A DNA stretch of 64,000 nucleotides from a bacterium. Lineage in GTDB: Bacteria; Patescibacteriota; Gracilibacteria; UBA1369; GCA-2718715. Of the stretch, positions 8,953-17,616 are shown in pieces. Every line of letters starts with the position of its first letter. Positions within the stretch are counted from its first letter, which is position 1. The stretch is from NCBI GenBank assembly GCA_018662325.1, contig JABJGM010000007.1, positions 114,721 to 178,720 on the forward strand. The letters are read 5' to 3'. The position numbers were made by a program, and so were the translations under genes. The notes under the pieces are model-generated. The model saw only the letters and a program-made list of their open reading frames with translations, ran no database searches and was not told where the DNA came from.

Positions 8953-9516
8953 TTATTTCGAAACTCTCTCGACATATTCTCCACTTTCTGTGTTAACTCT
9001 TATCAATTCTCCTTCTTTTAAAAACAATGGAACTTGTAAAACATAACCAGTTTCAAGCGTTGCAGGTTTTGACCCTCCTGATGCTGTATCTCCTTTTACG
9101 CCAGGATCGGTTTGTGTGATTTCTAAATTTACTTTTGGAGGTAATTTTACAGCTATAGGATTATCGTTATAAGTCAAAAGATCTACATCCATACCATCTT
9201 TAAGAAAGTTTTTTTGAGAGTCGATAGTCTCTAAATTCAGCTCGAATTGCTCATATGTATCCTCTCTCATAAAATAAAAGCCATTTGGATCTGAGTAAAG
9301 AAATTGACCTCTTGTATGCTTTACATCAGCTTTTTTTAGCTTGTCGTTTCCTTGAAAAGTTTTAGGGATTACAGATCCATTTAAAAGGTTTTTAATTTTA
9401 GTTCGACAAACTCCACCAGCTCTAGCTTGCTTAGAATGAACAGCAGATAAAATTATATAAGGAGTTCCATCTAGTTCAACCGCCATGCCAGGTCTTAATT
9501 CACCAATTGATAACAT
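8953..9516 (-). CDS. efp: Elongation factor P, Arg-32 type
   Basis: 187 residues, full length, with all three domains. The C-terminal signature is intact ('TDPGVKGDTASGGSKPATLETG', then 'PLFLKEGELIRVNTESGEYVERV'). EF-P relieves ribosome stalling at polyproline stretches. The tip of the domain I loop reads SKQARAGG. Aligned with known EF-Ps, the modified residue is Arg at position 32 (AGA codon, 9421-9423), where Escherichia has Lys34 and Pseudomonas has rhamnosylated Arg32. No EarP-like or EpmA-like gene is seen in the window. It lies 56 bases from, and divergent to, the polysaccharide ligase gene. Confidence 0.95.
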   Translation of the reverse strand: MLSIGELRPGMAVELDGTPYIILSAVHSKQARAGGVCRTKIKNLLNGSVIPKTFQGNDKLKKADVKHTRGQFLYSDPNGFYFMREDTYEQFELNLETIDSQKNFLKDGMDVDLLTYNDNPIAVKLPPKVNLEITQTDPGVKGDTASGGSKPATLETGYVLQVPLFLKEGELIRVNTESGEYVERVSK

Positions 9517-9572
9517 ATTTGTGATTTTAATATTACAAAGATATACTTACAAAAAAAATAAAAGAAATCAAT

Positions 9573-11132
9573 ATGCCCATTTTTAATTCGATTTTTGATT
9601 TTCTTACTTTTAGTTTTAAATTTTTAGGGAATTCTAATTGGGCTTTTTTAATACTTTCAATTTTAAGTATTTTTTTAGTTTTATATAATCGAAATAAGGT
9701 AAGCTACAAGTTTAATCTTTTTGATACATTGTTTTTTGTCTTTAGTCTTACTTTTTTAACTGCGCTTTATTTTAGACAAGCACCCTTCGGCTTTGTGGAA
9801 TATAGCAGTTTATTTGCTGGGTATTTTTTATATAAGTTTTTCCAAACTATTAAATTTAATATTCCTAAGTTTTTTTATTATATATTTTATTTAATAAATA
9901 TTTTTACAGTTTTTCATTTTTGCTCTTCGAGTTTTGATAGACTATATGGTCTTACAAATTTTAACCAAACTTTAACTACCTACCCTAATCTTTGGGCTTT
10001 ATTAATGGGAATAATTCTTATTTTAAATTTTCAATCGAAAAGATATTTCTTGATCTTTTCAACCGCAATTGCTTTCTTTCTTACCTTATCTAAAACTTCC
10101 ATTCTTTCGCTTTTTTTGATAGTAATTTTATTATTATTTTATTCTTTTAGAGTTCTTGAGAAGAACAATGTTTGTAAAAATGTTTTAGCCTTATTTCTTG
10201 CCCTGATTATAAGCCTTGGAGTCATTGAGTTAAAAAACACTGAAAACTACACCCTGGATAGAATAACGAATCAATCTCTATCAGCCCAAAGTTCTTTTAA
10301 TCAAAGATTTGTTTTTTTTGATCAAAGCCTCCAGATGTTTAAGTCTTTTCCTTTGTTTGGAGTAGGTCCAGGAAATTTTAAGGCTCTTCAGCCCAAGTAC
10401 GCTAATGAGTTTTACGTTTTATCTGAACATCCTCATAATCTAGAATTAAAAATTTTAGCTGAAAATGGCATTATTTCTTTTATTGTAATACTCGCAATTG
10501 GAATCATTTATTTATTAATTAATTTTAAAAGTCTAGGTAATCCACATTTTTTAGCGTTTATGTTTGTTATTGGTCAGTCTCAATTTGATTTCAACCTTAA
10601 TTTCACAATATCAGTTCTTATATGCTCTTATCTTTTAGCCAATTCAACAAAGCTTAAATTAAAAAACTTCAAATATTCTAAAAAAATTTTTAACATTTTG
10701 TTACTTCAGTTCATTATAGTTGTTTTAATTTCATCAAACGACCTGGTATCTTCTAAAATTAAAAATAGTGATTTTCTATTTTTAGAGCCTAAGGATAATC
10801 AATTATTAGCAAAAGCCTATCCAAACTATTGGAAGTTTAGTCCGTCAAAATTTTCTGAGTTAAGTCCATATGATAACTTGAATTTGCACTTTGACTTTGC
10901 TCCAAGCCAATCAACTGATTATGATAAGCTGTTGAATCAAGTACTAGATAAAACAAAAGTTAATTTCAATTTTTTAATTCTAGATGATGAAATTCCCTAC
11001 GCTCTAAAGTTAGCCTGCTATTACAATCTTGATCAAATACATGATGATTTAAAGCTTGCATATACCAACGAATTAGGTAAATTAAACTTAAATCAAGCAA
11101 AACAAAATTATGAAAATTCTAATTGCAACTAA
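9573..11132 (+). CDS. O-antigen ligase/polymerase-like membrane protein
   Basis: 519 residues with roughly 10-12 predicted membrane helices in the first ~370 residues. The diagnostic element is the periplasmic loop 'FGVGPGNF', then 'EHPHNLELKILAENGI', which matches the Wzy_C/WaaL family signature (G-x-GxxNF, then H-x-HN-x-xL-x-x-x-E-x-G). Such enzymes ligate or polymerise lipid-linked glycans outside the membrane. The C-terminal ~130 residues are hydrophilic and contain no domain I recognise. The gene overlaps rdgB by 23 bases in another frame. Together with the flippase at 4689 it implies an externally displayed polysaccharide or protein glycosylation. Confidence 0.75.
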   Translation: MPIFNSIFDFLTFSFKFLGNSNWAFLILSILSIFLVLYNRNKVSYKFNLFDTLFFVFSLTFLTALYFRQAPFGFVEYSSLFAGYFLYKFFQTIKFNIPKFFYYIFYLINIFTVFHFCSSSFDRLYGLTNFNQTLTTYPNLWALLMGIILILNFQSKRYFLIFSTAIAFFLTLSKTSILSLFLIVILLLFYSFRVLEKNNVCKNVLALFLALIISLGVIELKNTENYTLDRITNQSLSAQSSFNQRFVFFDQSLQMFKSFPLFGVGPGNFKALQPKYANEFYVLSEHPHNLELKILAENGIISFIVILAIGIIYLLINFKSLGNPHFLAFMFVIGQSQFDFNLNFTISVLICSYLLANSTKLKLKNFKYSKKIFNILLLQFIIVVLISSNDLVSSKIKNSDFLFLEPKDNQLLAKAYPNYWKFSPSKFSELSPYDNLNLHFDFAPSQSTDYDKLLNQVLDKTKVNFNFLILDDEIPYALKLACYYNLDQIHDDLKLAYTNELGKLNLNQAKQNYENSNCN

Positions 11133-11709
11133 AAACCAAGGTAAATTAAATGAAATTCAAGACTTTCTTAAGTCTTTGGATTCTATGGAGTTTCATAATT
11201 TATTTGATGTAAAACTAGATTTCGATGTGGAAGAAACAGGTAGAACTTATAAAGACAATGCATTGATTAAAGCAAAATCTTATCATACTAATTCTTATAA
11301 TTTCACTTTAGCTGATGACTCAGGAATTGAAATTCCCATAATTAGCAATCTTTTAGGTGTAAAAACACGGCGCTTTGGAGCTGGAGAAAATGCATCAGAC
11401 CAAGAGTGGTTAGATTATTTTTTAGATTTTTTTAAAGACTATAAAGGTTCTGATCGAATAGCTTATTTCAAAACTATAATTTGTTTATATACAAAAGATA
11501 AACCAATCTTTTTTGAGGGTATAGTAAAAGGTAGAATTGCAGATAAACAGCTTTGTGTTATAAAAAAAGGAATACCTCTGAGCTCTGTTTTTATACCGGA
11601 AGGTTTTGAAGTAGCAATGAGTCAGCTGTCTGTAACAGATAAAAACACTATCTCTCACAGATCAAAAGCTCTTAAAAAAGCACTTGAGTATTTAGAAACA
11701 ATTATATGA
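11110..11709 (+). CDS. rdgB: Non-canonical purine NTP pyrophosphatase (RdgB/HAM1)
   Basis: 199 residues. The family signatures are the N-terminal 'IATKNQGKLNEIQDFL' (substrate loop TxNxxK), 'LADDSGIEI' (catalytic Asp) and the C-terminal SHRSKAL. The enzyme hydrolyses dITP/XTP to monophosphates and keeps deaminated bases out of nucleic acids. The usual 'GYDPIF' motif is replaced by 'IPLSSVFIPEG', a noticeable divergence in the base-binding region. Its start overlaps the previous gene by 23 bases and its stop overlaps the next gene's ATG, so the three form one transcription unit. Confidence 0.85.
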   Translation: MKILIATKNQGKLNEIQDFLKSLDSMEFHNLFDVKLDFDVEETGRTYKDNALIKAKSYHTNSYNFTLADDSGIEIPIISNLLGVKTRRFGAGENASDQEWLDYFLDFFKDYKGSDRIAYFKTIICLYTKDKPIFFEGIVKGRIADKQLCVIKKGIPLSSVFIPEGFEVAMSQLSVTDKNTISHRSKALKKALEYLETII

Positions 11710-12263
11710 AATCAGATTTAGTAAAATTTAGAGAGATTTTAGCGCAGCTTCCTTTTGATAAATATTGGCAGATCGGCGTGGATACAGGATGTCTATTAAA
11801 GTCGACTATAATCAAAAATAAATATTGCAGGGCTTTAGAGGTGGGTACATCATGTGGATATTCTGCTTTGTGGTTAATTGAAGGCTTATCAGCTCAGGAA
11901 AAAGCTTCTTTGGACTGTATTGAGTCTCATAAAGAAAGAAATACTCTAGCAAAAAACAATATAGCACTTGTATGTCCTCCCAACGTGGAGTGTAATGTAC
12001 ACCTAGCACATGCACCAGGATGCTTTGAAAGCTTTGATCGTCCTAATTACGACTTTGTATTCGTTGATGCAACCAAGAGTCAATCTGTGGCAATTTTTGA
12101 AGCTCTTTACCCTTGTTTGAATAAAGGCGGAACTATTTTTATAGATAATGTTTTAAGTCACATAGAAAAAATGCAACCTTTTATAGATTATCTAATGAAA
12201 AATAAGATTTCTTATAAACTTCATAAAATAGATGCAGGATTGATTGAAGTTAAAAAAGATTAG
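11706..12263 (+). CDS. SAM-dependent O-methyltransferase (COMT/PCMT-like)
   Basis: 185 residues of a Rossmann-type class I methyltransferase. Motif I is 'ALEVGTSCGYSALWL'. A post-I acidic residue lies in 'LDCIESHKE', and the 'YDFVFVDATKSQ', then 'GGTIFIDNVLSH' segments match the catechol/caffeoyl-CoA O-methyltransferase family. The substrate is unknown; homologues methylate small phenolics or, in bacteria, unidentified metabolites. The start overlaps the rdgB stop (4 bases) and the stop overlaps the end of the convergent PBP gene by 4 bases. Confidence 0.8.
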   Translation: MKSDLVKFREILAQLPFDKYWQIGVDTGCLLKSTIIKNKYCRALEVGTSCGYSALWLIEGLSAQEKASLDCIESHKERNTLAKNNIALVCPPNVECNVHLAHAPGCFESFDRPNYDFVFVDATKSQSVAIFEALYPCLNKGGTIFIDNVLSHIEKMQPFIDYLMKNKISYKLHKIDAGLIEVKKD

Positions 12264-15145
12264 TTTTCTAATTTTTTAACATCAAATTCTAGCTCATTGG
12301 TTAAACCGTTAGGGTTTATTATAATCTGTTTGTTTTCAGTTTTTTGAATATTTTCTGAATTATCTTCTTCTTTATTTTCTTTTGGGTTTTTACTTGCATC
12401 CCCAACTATAAGATTATAATTTTTTTCTACCACAAAATCGTTTTTATCAAATACTTTCATTTTTAACTGAACGGGAGTTCTGTTTGGACTGGTAATTCTT
12501 ACGATTCCACGGAAAGGCTCTGTAGTACTTGTAAATTTCAAAAAATCATTTACATAATATTCAACCTTTTCAACTCCAGCATCAGCTTTTATATCAGCAA
12601 ATATTTCTGTGTTACCTCTGTTTATTTGGTATCCATTTTTAAAATCTTTTGCGTCAATTGATAATTCATTTTCCGCATATTCTTTCTTACAGAGAACACT
12701 TTCTTCTAAAATTGGAGATCCTATTGCAACCTTCGATCCAAGCCGAAGATCTAATATTTCTTCATCAGAAAGAGTATTGAACCAGTCTCTTATTTCATTT
12801 TGTCTGTCTTTTAGAAGGTTTGGTTTATAAAAGGAAAGAATTTCATCAGAGAAAATTTCCATTTTTAAATTATCAATAAATTTAAGTTCTTTTACATACT
12901 CTTTTGGACAATATTCATTTACAAGCATTCTATTTCTTGAGTCTACTGTGGCTTCAAAATAAACATCATCAGATTTACTAGGTTTAAACTCATCAATAAA
13001 TAAATCCTCTGACACTAAGTAGCTTGGAGTGTTTTGGCTAGGTATCATTCCTGAGTATGTACTATATGAATAGTTATTTACATTTCGAGGTTTAATAAAA
13101 TCTCTTACCTCTAAGTCTTTATGATATTCAAGCATAGTTTCTTTCCAGATAGGACCGGCTTGTGAGTACCCCGAAGCTTTTAATCCTGTTTGAGAACCAT
13201 CAGTGTTCCCGGCCCATGCGATTGTTACGAGGTCTTTAGTCCATCCAACAGTGTATAGGTTTGTTGGATAGAGTATTTTTTCAATTCTTTTAGTTGATGT
13301 ACCAGTTTTAGCTGCAACCTTTCTACCAGGAAGAGTTAGTCTTTCTCCTAAATTCACACTTTTGTCTGATAAAATGTCATTTATTAAATAAGTGATTTCT
13401 GGCTCTACAACTTGTTCTAGTTGATTTGAATCAACTATAAATCTATTGTCTAGTAAAATCTCTCCATTTTCATCTTCTACCTTTAAAATTGGATTTATTT
13501 CTCTAAGTTTTCCTTCGTTTGCAAAAACAGAATAACCTTGAGCTAATTCAAAAAGAGACATTTCTCCAGTACCTAAACTTAAGGGCCATCCGTAATCAGA
13601 TCCTCTATCTAGTGATTTTATACCTACTTTTTCTGTAAAACTAATAATTGAATCTTGCTCTCCAGCAACATAATAAGCTTTAACTGCAGGAATATTTCTG
13701 GATTGTCCTAGAGCTTTTCTTACTGAAATAGGCCCCATGAAGCTACCATCATAATTTTGAGGAGTATCGTTTCCAATTTTAATCGGAATATCAAAAATTG
13801 TATGACCAGGTGCTAATCCTCTTTCAAACGCAGAAGCAAATACTATGGGTTTAAAACTAGAACCAGGCTGTCTTAAGGCTAAAACCATATTGTTATAACC
13901 TTCTATTTCTGGATTAGTAAAGTCTTTTGATCCCACCATTGCCTTAACGTACCCAGTTTCAGGTTCAATACTTATAACAGCTGCATTGTTTACGTTGTAA
14001 TTTTCATTATTTTTAGCATTCTTCTTAACAATCTCTTCTGTTTTTAGCTGAAAATCAAGATCAATAGTTGTATAAACTTTTAAACCTGCATTTTCTACCA
14101 TATCTTTTCCAAATTCTTTTTCTAAAAGGGATTTCACATAAGTTACAAAGTGATAAGCTTTTTGCTTAATCTTACTTTGATTAAATTCCACATCTTGAAT
14201 ATCAATTTTAGACTGCTCAAACTCTTCATCGTTTATCAAATCTAGTTCGTGCATTCTTCTTAATACATTATCGGCTCTACCTGGAATAAAAATTTTAACT
14301 CCATTTGCAAGCTCATTTTCCTTTCCAAGTAAACCGTACGACCACTCATTAGAAGATAGGTCGTCGAGTTCTTCAATAGACCTTTCTTGAATCTCTTCTA
14401 GTGTAAAGTCTTTGCTAATTGTTGAGTATTTATTATCTCCAAATGGTGAAAAATAAGTGGGAGCATTTGGTAGTGCGGATAAAATTGCAGATTCTATTAA
14501 ATTTAGATCGGCAGCGTTTTTATCAAAGAAAACCTCTGCGGCTTTTTCAATCCCATAGGCCTGTCCTCCATATGGTATTCTGTTTAAATACATTTCAAGA
14601 ATATCTTTTTTAGAGGCTTTTCTTTCAAGTCTTGAAGCCAATATTAATTCTTTGAATTTTCTAATATAAGTTCTTTCTCTAGAAAGAAGTGAATTTTTTA
14701 TAAACTGTTGTGTAATTGTTGACCCACCTCTTGGGGAGCCCAATCCAAACTCACTTAAAACGGCCTTTGCAAGACCTCCTAGGTCAAAACCCTTGTGAGA
14801 ATAGAATTTATCATCCTCAATAGCAACAGTAGCATTTAGTGTGTGTTGATTAAGGCTGTCAATAGAAATGTTCTCTCTAAGCTCTTCGGAATTCACTGTG
14901 TAGATAACCTCTCCGTTAACATCAAAGAATACGGTTGATTCTTTTCCCATTAAGTTTTCAAGATCAGCTACAGATGGTAAAAACAAAGAAAACCAAACGG
15001 TCGCTACTAGCCCAAGTATATTAAAGAACAACACAAACTTCAAAACAAAGCTTGCAAAACTAAAAGTTTCTTTTTTGCTTTTTTGGTTTCTTTTGTGTCT
15101 CTTTCTATATTCCGAGCTAAAACCATCCCTGGTTCCTTTTTTCAT
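12260..15145 (-). CDS. Class A penicillin-binding protein (bifunctional PG synthase)
   Basis: 961 residues. A basic cytoplasmic N-terminus is followed by one membrane helix (~31-55) and a GT51 glycosyltransferase domain with catalytic Glu110 in 'AIEDDKFYSHKG' and 'GSTITQQ'. The transpeptidase has SSFK (catalytic Ser429), SRN (in 'GQSRNIPAVK') and KTGT (Lys613). After ~700 comes a β-sandwich-like region ('ADAGVEKVEYYVNDF') resembling the Big/Ig-like tail of some PBP1A proteins, then an Asn/Lys-rich C-terminus. It polymerises and cross-links peptidoglycan outside the membrane. It is divergent from the YugP-like gene. Spacer 15146-15264 has the inverted repeat AATCAAAT/ATTTGATT (15190-15197/15221-15228). 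Confidence 0.93.
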   Translation of the reverse strand: MKKGTRDGFSSEYRKRHKRNQKSKKETFSFASFVLKFVLFFNILGLVATVWFSLFLPSVADLENLMGKESTVFFDVNGEVIYTVNSEELRENISIDSLNQHTLNATVAIEDDKFYSHKGFDLGGLAKAVLSEFGLGSPRGGSTITQQFIKNSLLSRERTYIRKFKELILASRLERKASKKDILEMYLNRIPYGGQAYGIEKAAEVFFDKNAADLNLIESAILSALPNAPTYFSPFGDNKYSTISKDFTLEEIQERSIEELDDLSSNEWSYGLLGKENELANGVKIFIPGRADNVLRRMHELDLINDEEFEQSKIDIQDVEFNQSKIKQKAYHFVTYVKSLLEKEFGKDMVENAGLKVYTTIDLDFQLKTEEIVKKNAKNNENYNVNNAAVISIEPETGYVKAMVGSKDFTNPEIEGYNNMVLALRQPGSSFKPIVFASAFERGLAPGHTIFDIPIKIGNDTPQNYDGSFMGPISVRKALGQSRNIPAVKAYYVAGEQDSIISFTEKVGIKSLDRGSDYGWPLSLGTGEMSLFELAQGYSVFANEGKLREINPILKVEDENGEILLDNRFIVDSNQLEQVVEPEITYLINDILSDKSVNLGERLTLPGRKVAAKTGTSTKRIEKILYPTNLYTVGWTKDLVTIAWAGNTDGSQTGLKASGYSQAGPIWKETMLEYHKDLEVRDFIKPRNVNNYSYSTYSGMIPSQNTPSYLVSEDLFIDEFKPSKSDDVYFEATVDSRNRMLVNEYCPKEYVKELKFIDNLKMEIFSDEILSFYKPNLLKDRQNEIRDWFNTLSDEEILDLRLGSKVAIGSPILEESVLCKKEYAENELSIDAKDFKNGYQINRGNTEIFADIKADAGVEKVEYYVNDFLKFTSTTEPFRGIVRITSPNRTPVQLKMKVFDKNDFVVEKNYNLIVGDASKNPKENKEEDNSENIQKTENKQIIINPNGLTNELEFDVKKLEN

Positions 15146-15264
15146 ATTTAAGCTTAATCAAAGACAATTTTAAGCAAAATGAAGCTAAAAATCAAATCAA
15201 AATCATTTTTATTTGATTAAACTCCAAAATCTATTTATAATTTAATTAAATAAACAGTAAAGAT

Positions 15265-15933
15265 ATGAGCTTAATTATATTTTTGTTCTCGATTGCAATA
15301 ACCGTTGTTGCTCAAATAATGGTACATTCTCAGTTTAAAAAAGCTGGGAAAATTCAAGGTAAATCCGGTTTAACAGGATTTCAAACTGCTAAGAAGATAC
15401 TTGACCAAAATGGATTGTCTGAAGTGAAAATCATTCAATCAAGTGGTAAATTATCGGATTATTATGATTCTCGTAATAAAGTACTTGCACTTTCAAGTGA
15501 TGTTTACAATAAATCATCAATAGCCGCTATAGCAGTTGCAGCCCATGAATGCGGACATGCTTTGCAAGACAAATATAATTACTCTTATCTAACTTTAAGA
15601 CAAAGTTTATATCCGTTGGTTAGCGTTACTTCAAATATTGCTCCAATAATTATTATACTTAGTTTTTTATTTGCATCCACGGGTTTACTCAAAATCGGTA
15701 TTGCAACATTTACTATTAGTTTATTTTTTACACTAATTACTCTCCCTGTTGAATTTGATGCTTCTAAAAGAGCTTTGAACGTTATTCAGTCTCAGAATTT
15801 AGTTCTGGATGATTCAGAATTTAAAACAGCTAAAAAAGTTTTAGATGCAGCTGCCCTTACATATGTTGCAGCTTTTGTCACATCTCTCTTGGAGTTAGTT
15901 AGGTTAATCATAATTGCAAAGTCTAACGAATAA
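15265..15933 (+). CDS. YugP-family membrane zinc metallopeptidase
   Basis: 222 residues, the family's usual size. HECGH at 94-98 is the HEXXH zinc motif, in 'AAHECGHALQDKY'. There are N-terminal, central ('IAPIIIILSFLF') and C-terminal hydrophobic helices, plus the family segment 'LPVEFDASKRAL', whose acidic residue is likely the third ligand. It is a membrane-bound protease of unknown substrate. Two bases after its stop begins rny, so the two are an operon. No Shine-Dalgarno precedes the ATG. Confidence 0.88.
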   Translation: MSLIIFLFSIAITVVAQIMVHSQFKKAGKIQGKSGLTGFQTAKKILDQNGLSEVKIIQSSGKLSDYYDSRNKVLALSSDVYNKSSIAAIAVAAHECGHALQDKYNYSYLTLRQSLYPLVSVTSNIAPIIIILSFLFASTGLLKIGIATFTISLFFTLITLPVEFDASKRALNVIQSQNLVLDDSEFKTAKKVLDAAALTYVAAFVTSLLELVRLIIIAKSNE

Positions 15934-15935
15934 AT

Positions 15936-17438
15936 ATGTTTGAATTATTAATATCTTTTATTGCCTCTACTGGTCTTTTTGTTGTTTTTGGAAAAGTTCT
16001 AGTATCCCAAACAAAAAAACTTGAAGGAATCCTTCATAAAGATTCTCAAAATCAGATAGTTGAATTTCAAGAAGAAAACAATCAAAAAATAGAAGCTTAT
16101 AAAGATGGCTTTCAAAATATAAAAGAATCGATTCAAGAAACTATGAATATTTCACATGAATCGCTTGATCTTCTTACTCAAAAGATTGAAAGTCGAAAAG
16201 AAAAGACTGAATCTGTTTTAAAAATAGTTAATGAACTAGAAAAAAAACACCAAGAAATTCTAAAAAAAGAAAAAGAATTAGTCTCAAGTTCCATTGAAGT
16301 TTTAGAAAAAAAAGTAAATAAATCGAAAGATGATTTAAAAAAAGAAATCATCAAGGATATGGATTTAAAAACAAGAGCTTCAAACCAGACTGATTTAACT
16401 TATTACGTAGAGCGAACTAAGAAATTTCAAGAAAGAGTTTCAAATAATATATTAAAAAGCACAATTCAAAGAGTAACGGCAGAGAGTTCAGTAGATAAAT
16501 CTTCTAGAATTTTAAAAATGCCATCTAAAAATAGCTTTCAAAGAATCTTAAAAGATCCAGCTATTTTGGAAGTAATTTCTAAAACCCTTGGCGTTGAAAT
16601 TGAACCTCTTGAAAGAGAATATTCTTTTAGAGTATCATCTTTTATTATGTGGAACTCAGAAATTGCCAAAAAAGTTTTATCTAAAATGGCTCTTTCTTTT
16701 AAATTTGATGCAAGTAAATTAGATTCCACAATCCAGTCTGCTAAGCAAGAATTTCAAAGACACTTGATTTCAGTTGGTAAAAAAGCTTTAGCTAAGCTTG
16801 GCTTAAAAGATCAAACTCCATATGTCTGTGAAATAGTTGGAAGATTAAACTACAGAACTTCATATGGTCAAAATATCTTAAAGCACTCTTTTGAAACAGC
16901 CTATTTATGTTCTTTGATAGCGGCTCAATTAGGAGCAAATCAAAAAGTAGCTTTACTTGGTGGTTTCTTTCATGATGTAGGTAAGGCGCTTGATCAAGAA
17001 GTTGAAGGTTCACATGATGTACTAGGGATGGAATTCCTAAAAGAGAATGGATTTCCATTTGAAATTTATCATCCAGCTCATTCTCATCACCATGCCGTTG
17101 AAATCGAAACTATAGAAGCTCAAATTGTTATCATTGGAGATAAGCTTTCCGCATCAAGACAAGGTGCTAGAACGGAATCCATGGAAATGTATTTACAAAG
17201 AGTTAAAGGTTTAGAAAGAATTGCTAAGGAAGAAAAACTTGTCCAAAAATCATTTGCAGTAAGTGCAGGTAGAGAAATTAGAGCTTATCTAAACAATCAT
17301 CAATCCAAAGATTCAGATATGTCTAAGGTAGCAAGTAATATGGTACATAAAATACAAGAAGAGTTAATATATCCAGGTAAGATCAAGGTTAATATTATCA
17401 GAGAGTTTGTCTCTACATCTATTGCTAATAAAAAATAA
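15936..17438 (+). CDS. rny: Ribonuclease Y with degenerate KH domain
   Basis: 500 residues. A short hydrophobic N-terminus (~2-22) is followed by a long coiled coil (~30-150). A KH-equivalent region (~180-260) follows, then an HD phosphodiesterase domain with 'FFHDVGKALD' (His346-Asp347), 'GSHDVLG', 'HSHHHAVE' and 'GDKLSASRQGARTESMEMY'. The C-terminal RNase Y domain has 'AGREIRAYL' and 'ELIYPGKIKVNIIRE'. The enzyme starts mRNA decay at the membrane. Oddly, the KH GxxG-type loop (normally GREGRNIR) is replaced by a 'PSKNSFQRI' sequence, so RNA binding through KH is doubtful. It is followed directly by the ytxH-like gene. Confidence 0.9.
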   Translation: MFELLISFIASTGLFVVFGKVLVSQTKKLEGILHKDSQNQIVEFQEENNQKIEAYKDGFQNIKESIQETMNISHESLDLLTQKIESRKEKTESVLKIVNELEKKHQEILKKEKELVSSSIEVLEKKVNKSKDDLKKEIIKDMDLKTRASNQTDLTYYVERTKKFQERVSNNILKSTIQRVTAESSVDKSSRILKMPSKNSFQRILKDPAILEVISKTLGVEIEPLEREYSFRVSSFIMWNSEIAKKVLSKMALSFKFDASKLDSTIQSAKQEFQRHLISVGKKALAKLGLKDQTPYVCEIVGRLNYRTSYGQNILKHSFETAYLCSLIAAQLGANQKVALLGGFFHDVGKALDQEVEGSHDVLGMEFLKENGFPFEIYHPAHSHHHAVEIETIEAQIVIIGDKLSASRQGARTESMEMYLQRVKGLERIAKEEKLVQKSFAVSAGREIRAYLNNHQSKDSDMSKVASNMVHKIQEELIYPGKIKVNIIREFVSTSIANKK

Positions 17439-17439
17439 A

Positions 17440-17604
17440 ATGTCTAAAAACAAAGGATCATTAGAAAAGGTAATTATGACTGCAATAGTAGGCGCAGCCA
17501 TTGGATCTGTGATTGGCGTTTCAGTTGCTCCGAAAAAAGGAAAAGAAACGCGAAAAAACATCTTTACAAAACTTAAAAATATTGCAAGAATAATCAGGTC
17601 ATAG
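17440..17604 (+). CDS. YtxH-like small membrane protein
   Basis: 54 residues from ATG 17440, one base after the rny stop; an upstream start at 17407 would overlap rny and adds nothing conserved. A glycine-rich membrane helix (IVGAAIGSVIGVSV) is followed by 'APKKGKETR', the hallmark of the YtxH/DUF948-associated family, and a basic tail. In Firmicutes YtxH is linked to general stress, but its biochemical role is unknown. It is probably co-transcribed with yugP and rny. Confidence 0.75.
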   Translation: MSKNKGSLEKVIMTAIVGAAIGSVIGVSVAPKKGKETRKNIFTKLKNIARIIRS

Positions 17605-17616
17605 TTAACAATCTAA

